Below, one piece after another: positions 19,271 through 27,976 of a stretch of 64,000 bases of DNA. Under the pieces are notes generated by a model. That model had not been told where the DNA came from. It saw nothing but the letters and a program-made list of their open reading frames with translations, and made no database searches. Origin of the DNA: Friedmanniella luteola (GTDB lineage: Bacteria; Actinomycetota; Actinomycetes; Propionibacteriales; Propionibacteriaceae). Where the stretch lies: positions 248,001 through 312,000 of the forward strand of contig NZ_LT629749.1 of the NCBI RefSeq assembly GCF_900105065.1. The letters are read 5' to 3'. Positions within the stretch are counted from its first letter, which is position 1. Every line of letters begins with the position of its first letter. A program made the position numbers and the translations under genes.

Positions 19271-20908
19271 TCAGTGGCTGACGGCCTTCTCGGCCCCGGC
19301 CCCGGTGAGCGAGCGCACCGAGAGCTCGTCGTAGCGCCGTTCGGCCTCCGGGTCCTTGCTGAGCAGCGTGCCGACGATGCCGCACAGGAAGCCGAACGGG
19401 ATCGACACCAGGCCGGGGTTGCGCAGCGGGAACCAGGCGAAGTCCAGGCCGGGGATCAGCGAGGTCTCGGTGCCCGAGGTGACGGGGGAGAAGACCACGA
19501 GCAGGACGGCGGCCAGCAGCCCGCCGTAGATGCTGCAGGTGGCGCCGAGGGTGTTGAAGCGCCGCCAGAACAGGTTGAACAGCAGTGCCGGCAGGTTGGC
19601 CGAGGCGGCGACGGCGAAGGCCAGCGCCACCAGGAACGCGATGTTGAGCCGCTGCGCCGGGATGGCCAGCGCGATGGCCACGGCGCCGATGGCGAACGCG
19701 GCGATCCGGACGACGACCAGCTCGCTGCGCTCGCTCGCGCGGCCCTTCTTGAGGACGCTCGCGTAGAGGTCGTGCGCCACCGAGGACGCGGACGTCAGGG
19801 TTAGCCCGGCGACGACGGCCAGGATGGTGGCGAAGGCGACCGCGGAGATGAGCGCGAGCAGCACCGACCCGCCCAGCGTGCCCTCGCCACCGCCGACGGC
19901 CTGGGCCAGCAGCGGTGAGGCGGCGTTGCCCGAGGTGGTGGCGATCTGGCTGCCCTTCCCCGTGTCGACGAGGGCGGCGGCGCCGAAGCCGAGCACCAGG
20001 GTCATCAGGTAGAAGGCGCCGATCAGGCCGATGGCCCACAGCACCGACTTGCGGGCCGCGTGGGCCGTCGGCGTCGTGTAGAAGCGGATGAGGATGTGCG
20101 GCAGGCCGGCGGTGCCCAGCACGAGGGCCAGGCCGAGGGACAGGAAGTCGAACTTGCCGGTCAGGTCCTTGCCGTAGAGCTGCCCGGGCTGCAGGAAGGC
20201 GGCGCCCTTGCCGGACTTCTCGGCGGCCGCCCCGAGCAGCTCGGAGAGGTTGAAGTGGAACTGGGCGAGCACGAGGAGCGTGATCAGCAGCGTCCCGACC
20301 ATCAGCAGCACGGCCTTGACGATCTGCACCCACGTGGTGCCCTTCATTCCGCCGAAGGTGACGTAGATGATCATCAGCACGCCGACGCCCACGATGACGA
20401 GGTTCTTCAGCGCCGGGTCGTTCACCCCGAGCAGCAGCCCGACCAGGCTGCCGGCGCCCACCATCTGCGCCAGCAGGTAGAAGATCGACACCACGATCGT
20501 GGAGGCCGCGGCGGCGCTGCGGACCGGCGTCTGGCGCATCCGGTACGCGAGCTGGTCGGCCATCGTGTAGCGGCCCGAGTTGCGCAGCAGCTCGGCCACC
20601 AGCAGCAGGGCGACCAGCCACGCCACCAGGAAGCCGATGGAGTACAGGAAGCCGTCGTAGCCGTAGAGCGCGATGGACCCGGAGATGCCGAGGAAGGACG
20701 CGGCCGACATGTAGTCGCCGCCGATCGCGAGGCCGTTCTGGAAGCCGGAGAAGTTGCGGCCACCGGCGTAGTAGTCGGCGGTGGTCTTGTTCTGCCGCGA
20801 GGCCCAGAACGTGATCCCGAGGGTGATGGCCACCACGACGAGGAACAGGCCGATGGTGAGCCCCCGGTTGTCGGAGGCGGCGAGCGGGACCAGCAGCGGC
20901 GCGCTCAC
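19271..20908 (-). CDS. Cation/acetate symporter (SSS family, ActP/MctC-like)
   Basis: 545-residue sodium:solute symporter-family permease with about 13 hydrophobic segments. The family signature region reads DYYAGGRNFSGFQNGLAIGGDYMSAASF in positions 46-73, and TAGLPHILIRFYT lies mid-protein, both typical of ActP/MctC monocarboxylate transporters that import acetate, propionate or pyruvate with a cation. The GTG at 20908 overlaps the stop of the DUF485 gene (GTGA, 20905-20908). The gene order DUF485-actP-acs is the standard acetate-scavenging layout. Confidence 0.9.
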   Translation of the reverse strand: MSAPLLVPLAASDNRGLTIGLFLVVVAITLGITFWASRQNKTTADYYAGGRNFSGFQNGLAIGGDYMSAASFLGISGSIALYGYDGFLYSIGFLVAWLVALLLVAELLRNSGRYTMADQLAYRMRQTPVRSAAAASTIVVSIFYLLAQMVGAGSLVGLLLGVNDPALKNLVIVGVGVLMIIYVTFGGMKGTTWVQIVKAVLLMVGTLLITLLVLAQFHFNLSELLGAAAEKSGKGAAFLQPGQLYGKDLTGKFDFLSLGLALVLGTAGLPHILIRFYTTPTAHAARKSVLWAIGLIGAFYLMTLVLGFGAAALVDTGKGSQIATTSGNAASPLLAQAVGGGEGTLGGSVLLALISAVAFATILAVVAGLTLTSASSVAHDLYASVLKKGRASERSELVVVRIAAFAIGAVAIALAIPAQRLNIAFLVALAFAVAASANLPALLFNLFWRRFNTLGATCSIYGGLLAAVLLVVFSPVTSGTETSLIPGLDFAWFPLRNPGLVSIPFGFLCGIVGTLLSKDPEAERRYDELSVRSLTGAGAEKAVSH

Positions 20909-21276
20909 CGGCCCTCCTCCTGCTCGAAACGCTCACGGAGCCGGGTGGCCAGCGGGTCGAGCGACCGGGTGGCGTGCCGGGAGTAGAGGTAGGCGATGAC
21001 GAAGGTCGACACGAACTGCAGCAGCCCGAACACCACGGCGACGTTGATGTTGCCGGCGACCGGGGTGTCCATGAACCCGCGGGCCCAGTTGTTGGCCACG
21101 ACGTAGGTGACGTACCAGGCCATGAAGGCGATGGTGGCGGGGAAGGCGAACCGGGTGTAGCGGCGCTTCAGCTCGACGAAGTCGGGCTCGGCGGCGATCG
21201 CGGCGTAGGCGTCCTCGTGGGCGCTGCGCGGACTGCGTCCGGCGGCCTCGGGCAGGGGGGTCGTGCTCTCCGTCAT
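20905..21276 (-). CDS. DUF485 membrane protein, acetate symporter partner
   Basis: 123-residue protein with a hydrophilic N-terminus and two membrane helices (about 47-67 and 80-102), matching DUF485 (YjcH-like). These proteins are almost always encoded directly before an ActP-type symporter and are thought to assist it, though the mechanism is unknown. The FAFPATIAFMAWYVTYVV segment is typical. The ATG at 21276 is preceded by GTGGAGG. The downstream symporter start overlaps its stop, so the two are coupled. Confidence 0.88.
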   Translation of the reverse strand: MTESTTPLPEAAGRSPRSAHEDAYAAIAAEPDFVELKRRYTRFAFPATIAFMAWYVTYVVANNWARGFMDTPVAGNINVAVVFGLLQFVSTFVIAYLYSRHATRSLDPLATRLRERFEQEEGR

Positions 21277-21304
21277 CAGAGCCTCCACGGGTAGTCGTGG
21301 ACGC

Positions 21305-21310
21305 ACCCTA
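21305..21310 (-). promoter_or_regulatory. -10 element for the DUF485-actP operon
   Basis: Minus-strand TAGGGT about 28 nt before the DUF485 ATG, leaving a short leader that contains the GTGGAGG ribosome binding site and a small CCACG/CGTGG inverted repeat. Confidence 0.45.
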
Positions 21311-21374
21311 GCCCCGACCACGGACAGCCGGCAGGCGGCGCGGCGAACCGTTCCGGGCGGCCGGCCGGGCGGGT

Positions 21375-22127
21375 TCAGAGGCGGATCTCGAGCGCGTCCT
21401 CGTCCTCGACCAGGACCAGCCCGGAGTGGTCGACCTCGGCCCGCCAGCAGGACGCCTGGAACGGCAGCAGCAGGGGCTCGGGTGAGCGCGCGGAGCTGTC
21501 GTAGAGCTCGCCCACGTCGGCCAGCAGGCGGGCGCGCCGCTCGTCGGTGAGCGCGGCGGCGTAGGGCTGCCGCGCAGCCATCGCCACCAGGCCGCTGCGG
21601 GTGATCGGCACCCAGTTGCGGAAGTTGCGGCGCTCGAGCCCGCTGAAGTAGGGGCTGCCGGCCAGGGCCTCGACCGCCTCGGTGCCGAAGTCGCCGCCCA
21701 TGGCCCGGGGGTCCGCGTCGCGCATCAGCGCCGTCAGCCGCCGGACCCACGGCACCGTGTCGTCCCGGGTGTTGTAGGCCACGGCGAGGTGGCCGCCGGG
21801 GCGCAGCACGCGGGCGATCTCGGTCAGCGCGAGGCCCGGCGCGAACCGGTGCAGCGTCTGGGACGCGGTCACGACGTCGAAGTGGCAGGACAGGTAGGGC
21901 AGCGACTCCACCTGGCCGGCCACGTGCAGCCGGGTGCCCAGGCGGTCCGCGAGGTGGGCGACCGCCTCCACCGCCCGGTCGAGGCCGAACACCTCGTGGC
22001 CGGCGTCGTGCAGCATGGCGGCGAGGCCGCCGCGACCGCTGCCGAGGTCGAGGACGCGGGCCCGCTGCTCGCCCACCATCCACCGGGTCGCGGCCACCGG
22101 ATAGGGAGTCCGGCGGGCGTCGTCCAT
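21375..22127 (-). CDS. Class I SAM-dependent methyltransferase
   Basis: 250-residue methyltransferase. Motif I is clear at VLDLGSGRGGLAAML (about residues 26-40), with motif II FGLDRAVEAV, a post-I SLPYLSCHFDVVTASQTLH stretch, and RVLRPGGHLAVAYN typical of methyltransferase type 11 domains. The substrate is unknown. The ATG at 22127 is supported by a leaderless-type -10 (TAGAGT, 22135-22140) 7 nt upstream on this strand. Its start codon overlaps, through CATG, a possible ATG of the divergent gene. Confidence 0.82.
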   Translation of the reverse strand: MDDARRTPYPVAATRWMVGEQRARVLDLGSGRGGLAAMLHDAGHEVFGLDRAVEAVAHLADRLGTRLHVAGQVESLPYLSCHFDVVTASQTLHRFAPGLALTEIARVLRPGGHLAVAYNTRDDTVPWVRRLTALMRDADPRAMGGDFGTEAVEALAGSPYFSGLERRNFRNWVPITRSGLVAMAARQPYAAALTDERRARLLADVGELYDSSARSPEPLLLPFQASCWRAEVDHSGLVLVEDEDALEIRL

Positions 22128-22134
22128 GCGGGAG

Positions 22135-22140
22135 ACTCTA
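22135..22140 (-). promoter_or_regulatory. -10 element of a leaderless methyltransferase promoter
   Basis: Minus-strand TAGAGT, 7 nt, ATG (22127). This element lies inside the first codons of any version of the divergent gene that starts at 22126, which is one reason to prefer the later GTG for that gene. Confidence 0.5.
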
Positions 22141-22143
22141 GTC

Positions 22144-22839
22144 GTGCCCGACCCGCTCGCCGACCTCGCGCAGCTCGAGGGCGTGCCCTCCGCGGTGGCC
22201 TCGGCGCTGGACGCCGTCGACGCGGTGCTGCGCGACCGCGGCCTCCGCCGGCTGAGCCCCGAGCAGGTCGCGGCGTCGCTGCTGCTGGGCGCCCGGGCCA
22301 GCGCCGGGCTGACCGGGCAGGCGGACCGCTGGTTGCCCGGGGCGGTCCGGCTCTCGACCGAGCTGACGACCCTGGCGGGGACGCTGCGGGTCGCGCCGGC
22401 GCAGGCCCTGGCCCGTGCGCACGTGCTCGTCGCGCAGGGGCAGGTGCCCGACGAGGACCTGGGCCGGGTCCGCGCCGACGGGGCGACCACCGAGCGGCTG
22501 GCCGGGTTGACGACGCTGCTCACGCGACCGGGCGCCGGGTCGGCGGTGGTGCTGGCTGCCGTGGTGCACGCCGAGCTGGCCGACCTCGCGCCCTTCGGCA
22601 CGGCCGACGCCGTCGTGGCCCGCGCCGCCGAGCACCTGGTGCTGGTCTCGGCGGGCGTCGACCCGCGCGCGGCCATCCCGGTCGAGGCCGGGCACGCGGA
22701 CGCCGGTCCGGCCTACGGTGAGGCCCTGGCCGGCTACGCCACCGGGTCGGTGGCGGGGGTGCGGGCCTGGTTGCTGCACTGCGCCACCGCGCTCGGCCGC
22801 GGGGCGGAGCTCTCGGCGCTGCGGTCCCGCACCGGCTGA
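22144..22839 (+). CDS. Conserved actinobacterial protein next to the Ssd/Tad locus (Fic-like motif)
   Basis: 231-residue protein, alanine- and leucine-rich. It resembles the protein encoded beside Ssd in Mycobacterium and Streptomyces and often labelled 'oxidoreductase' without evidence. A central stretch HAELADLAPFGTADAVVARA (about 142-161) is reminiscent of the Fic-fold core, but the canonical HPFxxGNGR motif is absent, so AMPylation cannot be claimed. The start is uncertain: GTG 22144 is preferred, while ATG 22126 would overlap the divergent methyltransferase start codon. A strong hairpin follows at 22882-22912. Confidence 0.7.
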   Translation: MPDPLADLAQLEGVPSAVASALDAVDAVLRDRGLRRLSPEQVAASLLLGARASAGLTGQADRWLPGAVRLSTELTTLAGTLRVAPAQALARAHVLVAQGQVPDEDLGRVRADGATTERLAGLTTLLTRPGAGSAVVLAAVVHAELADLAPFGTADAVVARAAEHLVLVSAGVDPRAAIPVEAGHADAGPAYGEALAGYATGSVAGVRAWLLHCATALGRGAELSALRSRTG

Positions 22840-22881
22840 GGCCTGGTCCGGCCCGGTGGTGCGGCGCAGCGGAGTGTGTGT

Positions 22882-22912
22882 GGCACGGCGCCCGCAGGGC
22901 GGGCGCCGTGCC
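22882..22912 (+). terminator. Strong hairpin terminator
   Basis: Perfect 14-bp stem (GGCACGGCGCCCGC / GCGGGCGCCGTGCC) with a 3-nt loop, 43 nt after the preceding stop codon. No T-tract follows, as is usual at this GC content. Confidence 0.65.
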
Positions 22913-23344
22913 GAGCCCGGTCCGGAGCGACCATGCGTGCAGGTTCTCCGCGTTGGCCCAGGAAGACCTGGATCTCAACTGCCCCTCAGGGATGGGTGAT
23001 CGCCGCGTGGGTACTGCCGTCTCGAGCTCTCGACCGGTCGGGGGGTGGCGTCCCTGCGACCGATCTGGTGACCCACCAGGTCGCTCGCCTCGGGCTCCTC
23101 GCCACCGGCTTCGCGGTCCTTACCTGCGTCCTTTGTACACGGGAAGTTCGGGCAAGTGAAGGGTTTCCCGGACCGCGCCCTCTTTGACCGGACATGACGC
23201 GGAGGAGGTGCGACCGGGGCCGGTCGGGGCGGTCCGCGCCCCTGTCCCGTCCCGTTCGTCCACAGGGCTGGACCTCGTCCGAAGGGCGTCCACAGGTCCC
23301 GCCGACGACGTCGGGTCCGGGCGCCGGGTCCCCAGACTGACGCC
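22913..23344. other. 432-bp intergenic region before the Ssd/Tad locus
   Basis: No coding frame here looks real: codon bias is weak, and the T/A content is visibly higher around 23120-23170 than in neighbouring genes. It contains a hairpin-forming sequence at 23056-23084 (GCGAC...CTGGTG acc CACCAG...GTCGC, with a 4-nt bulge) and two copies of GTCCACAGG near 23259 and 23289. CAGACT lies 6 nt before the ssd ATG at 23345 and may be a leaderless -10. In mycobacteria the 6C small RNA maps next to ssd; I see no C6 loops here. Confidence 0.5.
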
Positions 23345-24418
23345 ATGGACCTGACCGGACCTCCCCAGCCCGTCGTCGTGACCGGGGACCCCGAGCTGCT
23401 GAGCCGGGTGCACGCGGTGACGGCCACCCTGGCCGTGCAGCCCGTGCTGGTGGACCAGCCGGCCGAGGTCCGCGGGGCGTGGGCGTCGGCGCCGCTGGTG
23501 GTCGTCGGGCCGGACGCGGCGGCCGACGTCGTCGGGCTCCGGCTGCCGCCCCGGCGGGGCCTGCTGATCGTCGGTCGGGACCAGGACCCGGCAGCCGCCC
23601 TCCGCCACTCCGCGGTGCTCGGCGCCGCGGTGCTCACGCTGCCCAGCGGCGCCGAGGCGCTCGCCGCCGCCGTCGGCGGGCGCGGTGGCCGACCGCCCGG
23701 CTCGGGCCGGCTGCTGGTGCTGACCGGGGCGGGTGGCGGCGTGGGCACCTCGACGACGGCGGCCGCCCTCGCGCTCACCGCGGCCCGGGACGGCACCCCG
23801 ACGGCGCTGGTGGACCTGGACGAGGCCGGCGGGGGTGTCGACCTGCTGCTCGGGGCCGAGCAGCAGGAGGGCTGGCGGTGGCCCCGGCTGGCGGGGGCCC
23901 GGGGTTTTCTCGGCGACCTGCGCGGCCAGCTGCCGGTCGTCGAGGGCGTCGACGTGCTGTCGGTCGCCCGGTTGCCGTCGGCGCCGCCGCCGCTGACGGC
24001 GGAGGCGGTGGGGGCGGTGCTGCTCTCGCTGCTGCGGAGCCATGCGCTGGTGGTGGTCGACCTGCCGCGGCAGCCGGCGGTCGGGGCCGCGGAGGCCCTG
24101 CGCCAGGCGGACGAGGTGCTACTGGTGGTGCGCGCGGACGTCCGGGGCGTGGCGGCCGGCCGCGAGGCCGCCCGCGCCCTCGCCCCGGCCTGCGCCGTGC
24201 TGCGCGTGCTGACCCGGACGGGGCGTCGGGGCGGGCTGGGCGCCGACGCCGCCGCCGAGGCGCTGGGACTGGGGTCGGCCGGGGTGGTGCCGCACGACCC
24301 GGCCGCGGCCGTCGCGGCCGAGCGCGGTGAGCCGCCGGGCCGCTCGGCGCGCAGCCCGTTGGCCCGGGGCAGCCGGGCCGTGCTGGACCGGTGCGTCCCA
24401 CCGGTGGCGGCGGCGTGA
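23345..24418 (+). CDS. Ssd/CpaE-like MinD-family protein of the Tad locus
   Basis: 357-residue protein with a receiver-like N-terminal half and a C-terminal MinD/ParA-type ATPase fold. The P-loop region reads GAGGGVGTSTTAAAL (about 130-144): the glycines are kept, but both lysines of a deviant Walker A (KGGxGKT) are missing, so ATP hydrolysis is doubtful. Homologues (Ssd in Mycobacterium, CpaE-like in Tad loci) influence septum placement or pilus assembly. The stop overlaps the GTG of the TadA gene, beginning the coupled pilus operon. Confidence 0.82.
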   Translation: MDLTGPPQPVVVTGDPELLSRVHAVTATLAVQPVLVDQPAEVRGAWASAPLVVVGPDAAADVVGLRLPPRRGLLIVGRDQDPAAALRHSAVLGAAVLTLPSGAEALAAAVGGRGGRPPGSGRLLVLTGAGGGVGTSTTAAALALTAARDGTPTALVDLDEAGGGVDLLLGAEQQEGWRWPRLAGARGFLGDLRGQLPVVEGVDVLSVARLPSAPPPLTAEAVGAVLLSLLRSHALVVVDLPRQPAVGAAEALRQADEVLLVVRADVRGVAAGREAARALAPACAVLRVLTRTGRRGGLGADAAAEALGLGSAGVVPHDPAAAVAAERGEPPGRSARSPLARGSRAVLDRCVPPVAAA

Positions 24419-25566
24419 GCGCGCCGGTCGAGCTGGACCCGCTGCGCACCCGGCTGGTCGCCCTCGGCCGGCCGCACACCGCGCACGACGTGGCCGAGGC
24501 GATGCGGGCCGAGGGCCGGCTCGTCACCGACGCCGTCCTGGTCGAGACGGTGGAGGCGCTGCGACGGCACAGCGTCGGGGCCGGACCGCTGGAGCCCCTG
24601 CTCCGGCTGCCCGGCGTGACCGACGTCCTCGTCAACGGTCCGGACCAGGTGCTCCTGGACCGGGGTGCCGGGCTGGAGCCCGCCGCCGTGCGGTTCGGGT
24701 CCGACGCCGAGGTGCGGGCCCTGGCCCAGCGGCTGGCCGCGTCGGTCGGTCGGCGCCTCGACGACGCCTCGCCCTTCGTCGACGCCCGGCTGCCCGACGG
24801 CACGCGGCTGCACGCCGTGCTGGCGACGGTGGCGCAGCCGGGCACCTGCCTGTCCCTGCGGGTGCCCGCGCGGCGCGGCCTCGGGCTCGACGACTTCGTG
24901 GCCTCCGGGGCGATGGGCCCCCGGGCCGCGGCCCTGCTCCGACGCGTGGTCGAGGCCCGGCTGGCCTTCCTGGTCAGCGGCGGCACCGGGTCGGGCAAGA
25001 CGACGCTGCTCAGCGCCCTGCTGGCCCTGGTGCCGGCCGACCAGCGCGTCGTGGTGGCCGAGGACTCCCGCGAGCTCGACCCGGCGCACCCGCACGTCGT
25101 CCGGTTGGAGGGCCGGCCGGCCAACGCCGAGGGGGTGGGCGCCCTGACCCTGACCGAGCTGGTCCGCCAGGCCCTGCGGATGCGGCCGGACCGGATCGTG
25201 GTCGGGGAGGTCCGCGGCGGGGAGATCTGCGACCTGCTGCGGGCCCTGAACACCGGGCACGAGGGAGGCTGCGGCACGGTGCACGCCAACTCGGCGGAGG
25301 ACGTGCCTGCCCGGCTGGAGGCGCTGGGGGCGCTCGGCGGCCTGGGCCGGGCGGCGCTGCACGCCCAGGTCGCCTCGGCCCTCGACGTGGTCCTGCACAT
25401 CCGGCGTGACCCGGCCGGGGTCCGTCGGATGGCCGAGGTGCACGTGGTGGTCCGCGACGAGGTGTCCGGGCTCACCCGGACCTCCCCGGCCGTCACCTTC
25501 GGACCCGGCGGGCGGGCGCGGCTGGGGCCGGGCAGCGCGCGGCTGGAGAGGCTGCTGGACCGATGA
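24415..25566 (+). CDS. tadA: TadA/CpaF-family secretion ATPase
   Basis: 383-residue cytosolic ATPase that powers assembly of Flp-type pili. The N-terminal domain precedes Walker A GGTGSGKTTLL (about residues 186-196), an Asp box, and Walker B in MRPDRIVVGEVRGGE (about 254-268), followed by HANS in the His box. The GTG at 24415 is chosen over an earlier in-frame GTG because it overlaps the ssd stop (GTGA). Its stop likewise overlaps the ATG of tadB. The length is that of the compact actinobacterial form. Confidence 0.92.
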   Translation: MSAPVELDPLRTRLVALGRPHTAHDVAEAMRAEGRLVTDAVLVETVEALRRHSVGAGPLEPLLRLPGVTDVLVNGPDQVLLDRGAGLEPAAVRFGSDAEVRALAQRLAASVGRRLDDASPFVDARLPDGTRLHAVLATVAQPGTCLSLRVPARRGLGLDDFVASGAMGPRAAALLRRVVEARLAFLVSGGTGSGKTTLLSALLALVPADQRVVVAEDSRELDPAHPHVVRLEGRPANAEGVGALTLTELVRQALRMRPDRIVVGEVRGGEICDLLRALNTGHEGGCGTVHANSAEDVPARLEALGALGGLGRAALHAQVASALDVVLHIRRDPAGVRRMAEVHVVVRDEVSGLTRTSPAVTFGPGGRARLGPGSARLERLLDR

Positions 25567-26387
25567 CGCTGCTCGCGGTGCTGCTGGCGGTGGCCGCCGC
25601 CCTCCTCGGGGTGACCCGTCCGGCGGCCGGTTGGGCCCGCGCGGACGTGGTCGACCAGGCCGACCCGGCACCGCGAACGGGCGGGAGCCCCCGGTCGGCG
25701 CGCGTGGTCGTGCTGGCCCTGGGCGGGGCGGCCGGGTCGCTGGTGCTCGGGGCGGTGCTGGCCGGGCTCCGTGGCGTGGTCCTCGCCAGCGCGGTCGGGC
25801 TGGTCGCCGTCACCGCCGGCCGGCTCGGTGTCCTGCGGGCCCGGCGCCGGGCGGCCGACCGGACGGCGCGGGAGGTGGTGGAGGGCTGCACGGTGCTGGC
25901 CGCCAACCTGCGCGTCGGCCAGGTCCCCGGCCTCGCCCTGGCGACGGCGGCCGCGGCGTGCCCGGTGCTGCGGCCGGCGCACGAGACCCAGCTGCTCGGC
26001 GGCGACGTGACCGCGGTGTGGTCACGCCAGGCCGCTCGACCGGGGGCCGGCGGCCTGCGCGAGCTGGCGCGCGCGTGGCGGGTCGCGACCCGGAGCGGGG
26101 CGTCGCTCGGCAGCACCCTCGAGCAGGTGGCGCTGGGGCAGTCGGCCGACCAGGCCCTGCGGGCCGTGGTGGGCGGGGAGCTGGCGGCTCCCCGGGCGAC
26201 CGGCAAGCTCATGGCCGCGCTCCCCGCGCTCGGGCTGGGGATGGGCTACCTGCTGGGCGGGGACCCGATCGGCTGGCTGGTGGCGGGCCCGGCGGGCTGG
26301 GTCTGCGCCGTGCTCGGCGTGGCCCTCGCCTGCGCCGGGGTGCTCTGGATCGAGGCGCTGGCCCGGGCCGCGTCGGAGCAGGGCTGA
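25563..26387 (+). CDS. tadB: TadB-like pilus assembly membrane protein
   Basis: 274-residue inner-membrane protein with an N-terminal hydrophobic pair, a cytosolic T2SSF (GspF-like) domain with GCTVLAANLRVGQVPGLAL near residues 104-122, and two C-terminal helices. With TadC it forms the platform that couples TadA to pilin extrusion. The ATG at 25563 overlaps the tadA stop (ATGA). Sequence conservation outside the T2SSF core is low, as usual for this protein. Confidence 0.85.
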   Translation: MTLLAVLLAVAAALLGVTRPAAGWARADVVDQADPAPRTGGSPRSARVVVLALGGAAGSLVLGAVLAGLRGVVLASAVGLVAVTAGRLGVLRARRRAADRTAREVVEGCTVLAANLRVGQVPGLALATAAAACPVLRPAHETQLLGGDVTAVWSRQAARPGAGGLRELARAWRVATRSGASLGSTLEQVALGQSADQALRAVVGGELAAPRATGKLMAALPALGLGMGYLLGGDPIGWLVAGPAGWVCAVLGVALACAGVLWIEALARAASEQG

Positions 26388-26390
26388 GGT

Positions 26391-27176
26391 GTGGACGGCG
26401 TCGTCCCCGCCCTGGTGCCCGCGGTGCTCGCCGGAGTGGCGTGCCTCCTGGCGGCCCGCTCGCCCCGGGCGGGCCTGCACCGGATCGCCACGCCGCCGTC
26501 CCGGGTGCCGGCGCAGGGCGGCGGAGCCGTCGTCCGGGTCGCCCGGGGCCGGCCGGACGCTCCGTCCCCGGCTCGTCGGGTCGGCCTCGGTGCGGGAGCC
26601 GGGGCGGGCGCCTGCCTGGTCTGCTCCCGGCTGCTCGACGTCGGCTGGTGGCCGTTCCTCGGCTGGCCGGTGGTCCTCGCGGCCGCGGCCCTCCTGCTCG
26701 GCGGCCTCGAGCCGCGGTCGGCCCAGGCCCGGGCGCGACGGCTGGTCGCCGACGTGCCGCAGGCCCTGGAGCTCATGGCTGACGGGCTGGCGGCCGGGCT
26801 CCCCCTGCGGGGCGCCTGCGCCACCGTGGTGGACGCCTTCGACGGGCCGGTGGCCGAGGAGCTGGGAGCGGTGCTGCGGGCCGTCGAGCTGGGGGTCGGC
26901 GACGCCGCGGCCTGGAGCGGGCTCGTCGGGCACCCGCAGCTCGGCGCTGCCGCGGCGGACCTGGCCCGCGCCGCCGAGTCCGGGACCGAGCTGGTGGCCG
27001 CCCTGCGCCACCACGCCGCCACCGCCCGCGAGCAGCGCCGGGCGGCCCTCCAGCAGCGCGCCCGCAGCGTCGGGGTCCGCAGCGTGCTCCCGCTGATGAC
27101 CTGCTTCATCCCTGCCTTCCTGCTGCTCGGGGTGGTGCCGACGGTGGTCTCGGCCGTGGTGCAGGCGTTCGGGTGA
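26391..27176 (+). CDS. tadC: TadC-like pilus assembly membrane protein
   Basis: 261-residue membrane protein, the second T2SSF partner. Two hydrophobic segments lie near the N-terminus and after residue 60, followed by the soluble T2SSF domain (ADVPQALELMADGLAAGLPL near 116-135) and a C-terminal pair ending SVLPLMTCFIPAFLLLGVVP. A GTG start lies 3 nt after the tadB stop. A 150-bp gap without a clear gene separates it from the pilin gene. Confidence 0.85.
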   Translation: MDGVVPALVPAVLAGVACLLAARSPRAGLHRIATPPSRVPAQGGGAVVRVARGRPDAPSPARRVGLGAGAGAGACLVCSRLLDVGWWPFLGWPVVLAAAALLLGGLEPRSAQARARRLVADVPQALELMADGLAAGLPLRGACATVVDAFDGPVAEELGAVLRAVELGVGDAAAWSGLVGHPQLGAAAADLARAAESGTELVAALRHHAATAREQRRAALQQRARSVGVRSVLPLMTCFIPAFLLLGVVPTVVSAVVQAFG

Positions 27177-27326
27177 GCGGGGTGACCGTCCACAAGGGGC
27201 CGGGCCGGCCGGAGCCCGTGCACAGCGGGGTCGCCAGACCGCACGCTGGACGCCGCCGTCCGGAGACTCTCGCCGCAGCCAACGGGGCTGCCGCACCGCC
27301 AGGTGCGAGTCTTCCAGGAGGTCACG

Positions 27327-27590
27327 ATGACGACGACGAACGAGACCGGCCGCGGGGTGCCGCGGGCGGAGGGGGCGGTGGGGAGCGTGCTGCCGGCCCC
27401 CACGACGGGTGGCTGGCCCGCCGTCCGCCGCGACCAGCGCGGGATGGTCAGCGCCGAGTGGGCGGTGGGCATCATCGCCGCCATCGGCATCGCCGGGGTC
27501 CTGCTCGCGGTGGTGACCAGCGGCCCGGTGGAGAAGGCCATCCTGGAGTTCATCCTGACGGTGATCCGGGCCTTCGCGCGCGGGCTCTGA
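27327..27590 (+). CDS. Flp-type pilin (DUF4244-like)
   Basis: 87-residue pre-pilin. After a long leader (about 47 residues) comes the type IV-like cleavage site RG|MVSAE with Glu at +5, then a hydrophobic helix (WAVGIIAAIGIAGVLLAVV) and a short tail, as in actinobacterial Flp/DUF4244 pilins. It would be processed by a TadV-type prepilin peptidase, which is not in this window. The ATG at 27327 is preceded by AGGAGG 6 nt upstream; an earlier GTG at 27303 would put that site within the gene. Confidence 0.85.
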   Translation: MTTTNETGRGVPRAEGAVGSVLPAPTTGGWPAVRRDQRGMVSAEWAVGIIAAIGIAGVLLAVVTSGPVEKAILEFILTVIRAFARGL

Positions 27591-27601
27591 CGGTCGACGC
27601 C

Positions 27602-27976
27602 GTGGTCTCCAGCGGCGAGGTCACGCGTTCGCGCAGCGGGCGCGGGATGGTGACGGCCGAGCTGGCCGTCGCCATCCTGGCGGCACTCAGCCTCTTCCTG
27701 CTGCTGAGCTGGGGGATCGTGCTCGTGGTCCAGCAGCTGCGCTGCGAGGACACGGCGGCGGCGGTGGCCCGTCAGGAGGCCCGCGGCGACCGGGTCGCGG
27801 CGGCGGTCGCCCGGGCGCAGGCTCCGGACGGGGCCGCGGTGCGGGTGAGCCGGCGGTCGGGGCAGGTGGTGGTGCGGGTGGAGGTCACCGTGCAGCCCTT
27901 CGCCGGTGGGCGGCTGGCCGTTCCGCTGGCGGCGGAGGCGGCCGTGGTGCCCGAGCCCGGTGGGCTGGGGCGGTGA
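27602..27976 (+). CDS. TadE-like minor pilin
   Basis: 124-residue pseudopilin-like protein. A short leader ends at RG|MVTAE, the same cleavage-site pattern as the major pilin, followed by one hydrophobic helix (LAVAILAALSLFLLLSWGIVLVV) and an exported domain of about 80 residues. It corresponds to the TadE-type gene that follows the pilin in other actinobacterial Tad loci. The GTG at 27602 is 11 nt after the pilin stop. Its stop overlaps the GTG of the next gene (27973-27976). Confidence 0.8.
   Translation: MVSSGEVTRSRSGRGMVTAELAVAILAALSLFLLLSWGIVLVVQQLRCEDTAAAVARQEARGDRVAAAVARAQAPDGAAVRVSRRSGQVVVRVEVTVQPFAGGRLAVPLAAEAAVVPEPGGLGR

Noticed and set aside
23194-23340. Short ORF before the ssd gene starting at ATG 23194
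   Set aside because: Codon bias is absent and the composition is Arg/Pro-rich; more likely leader or intergenic DNA.
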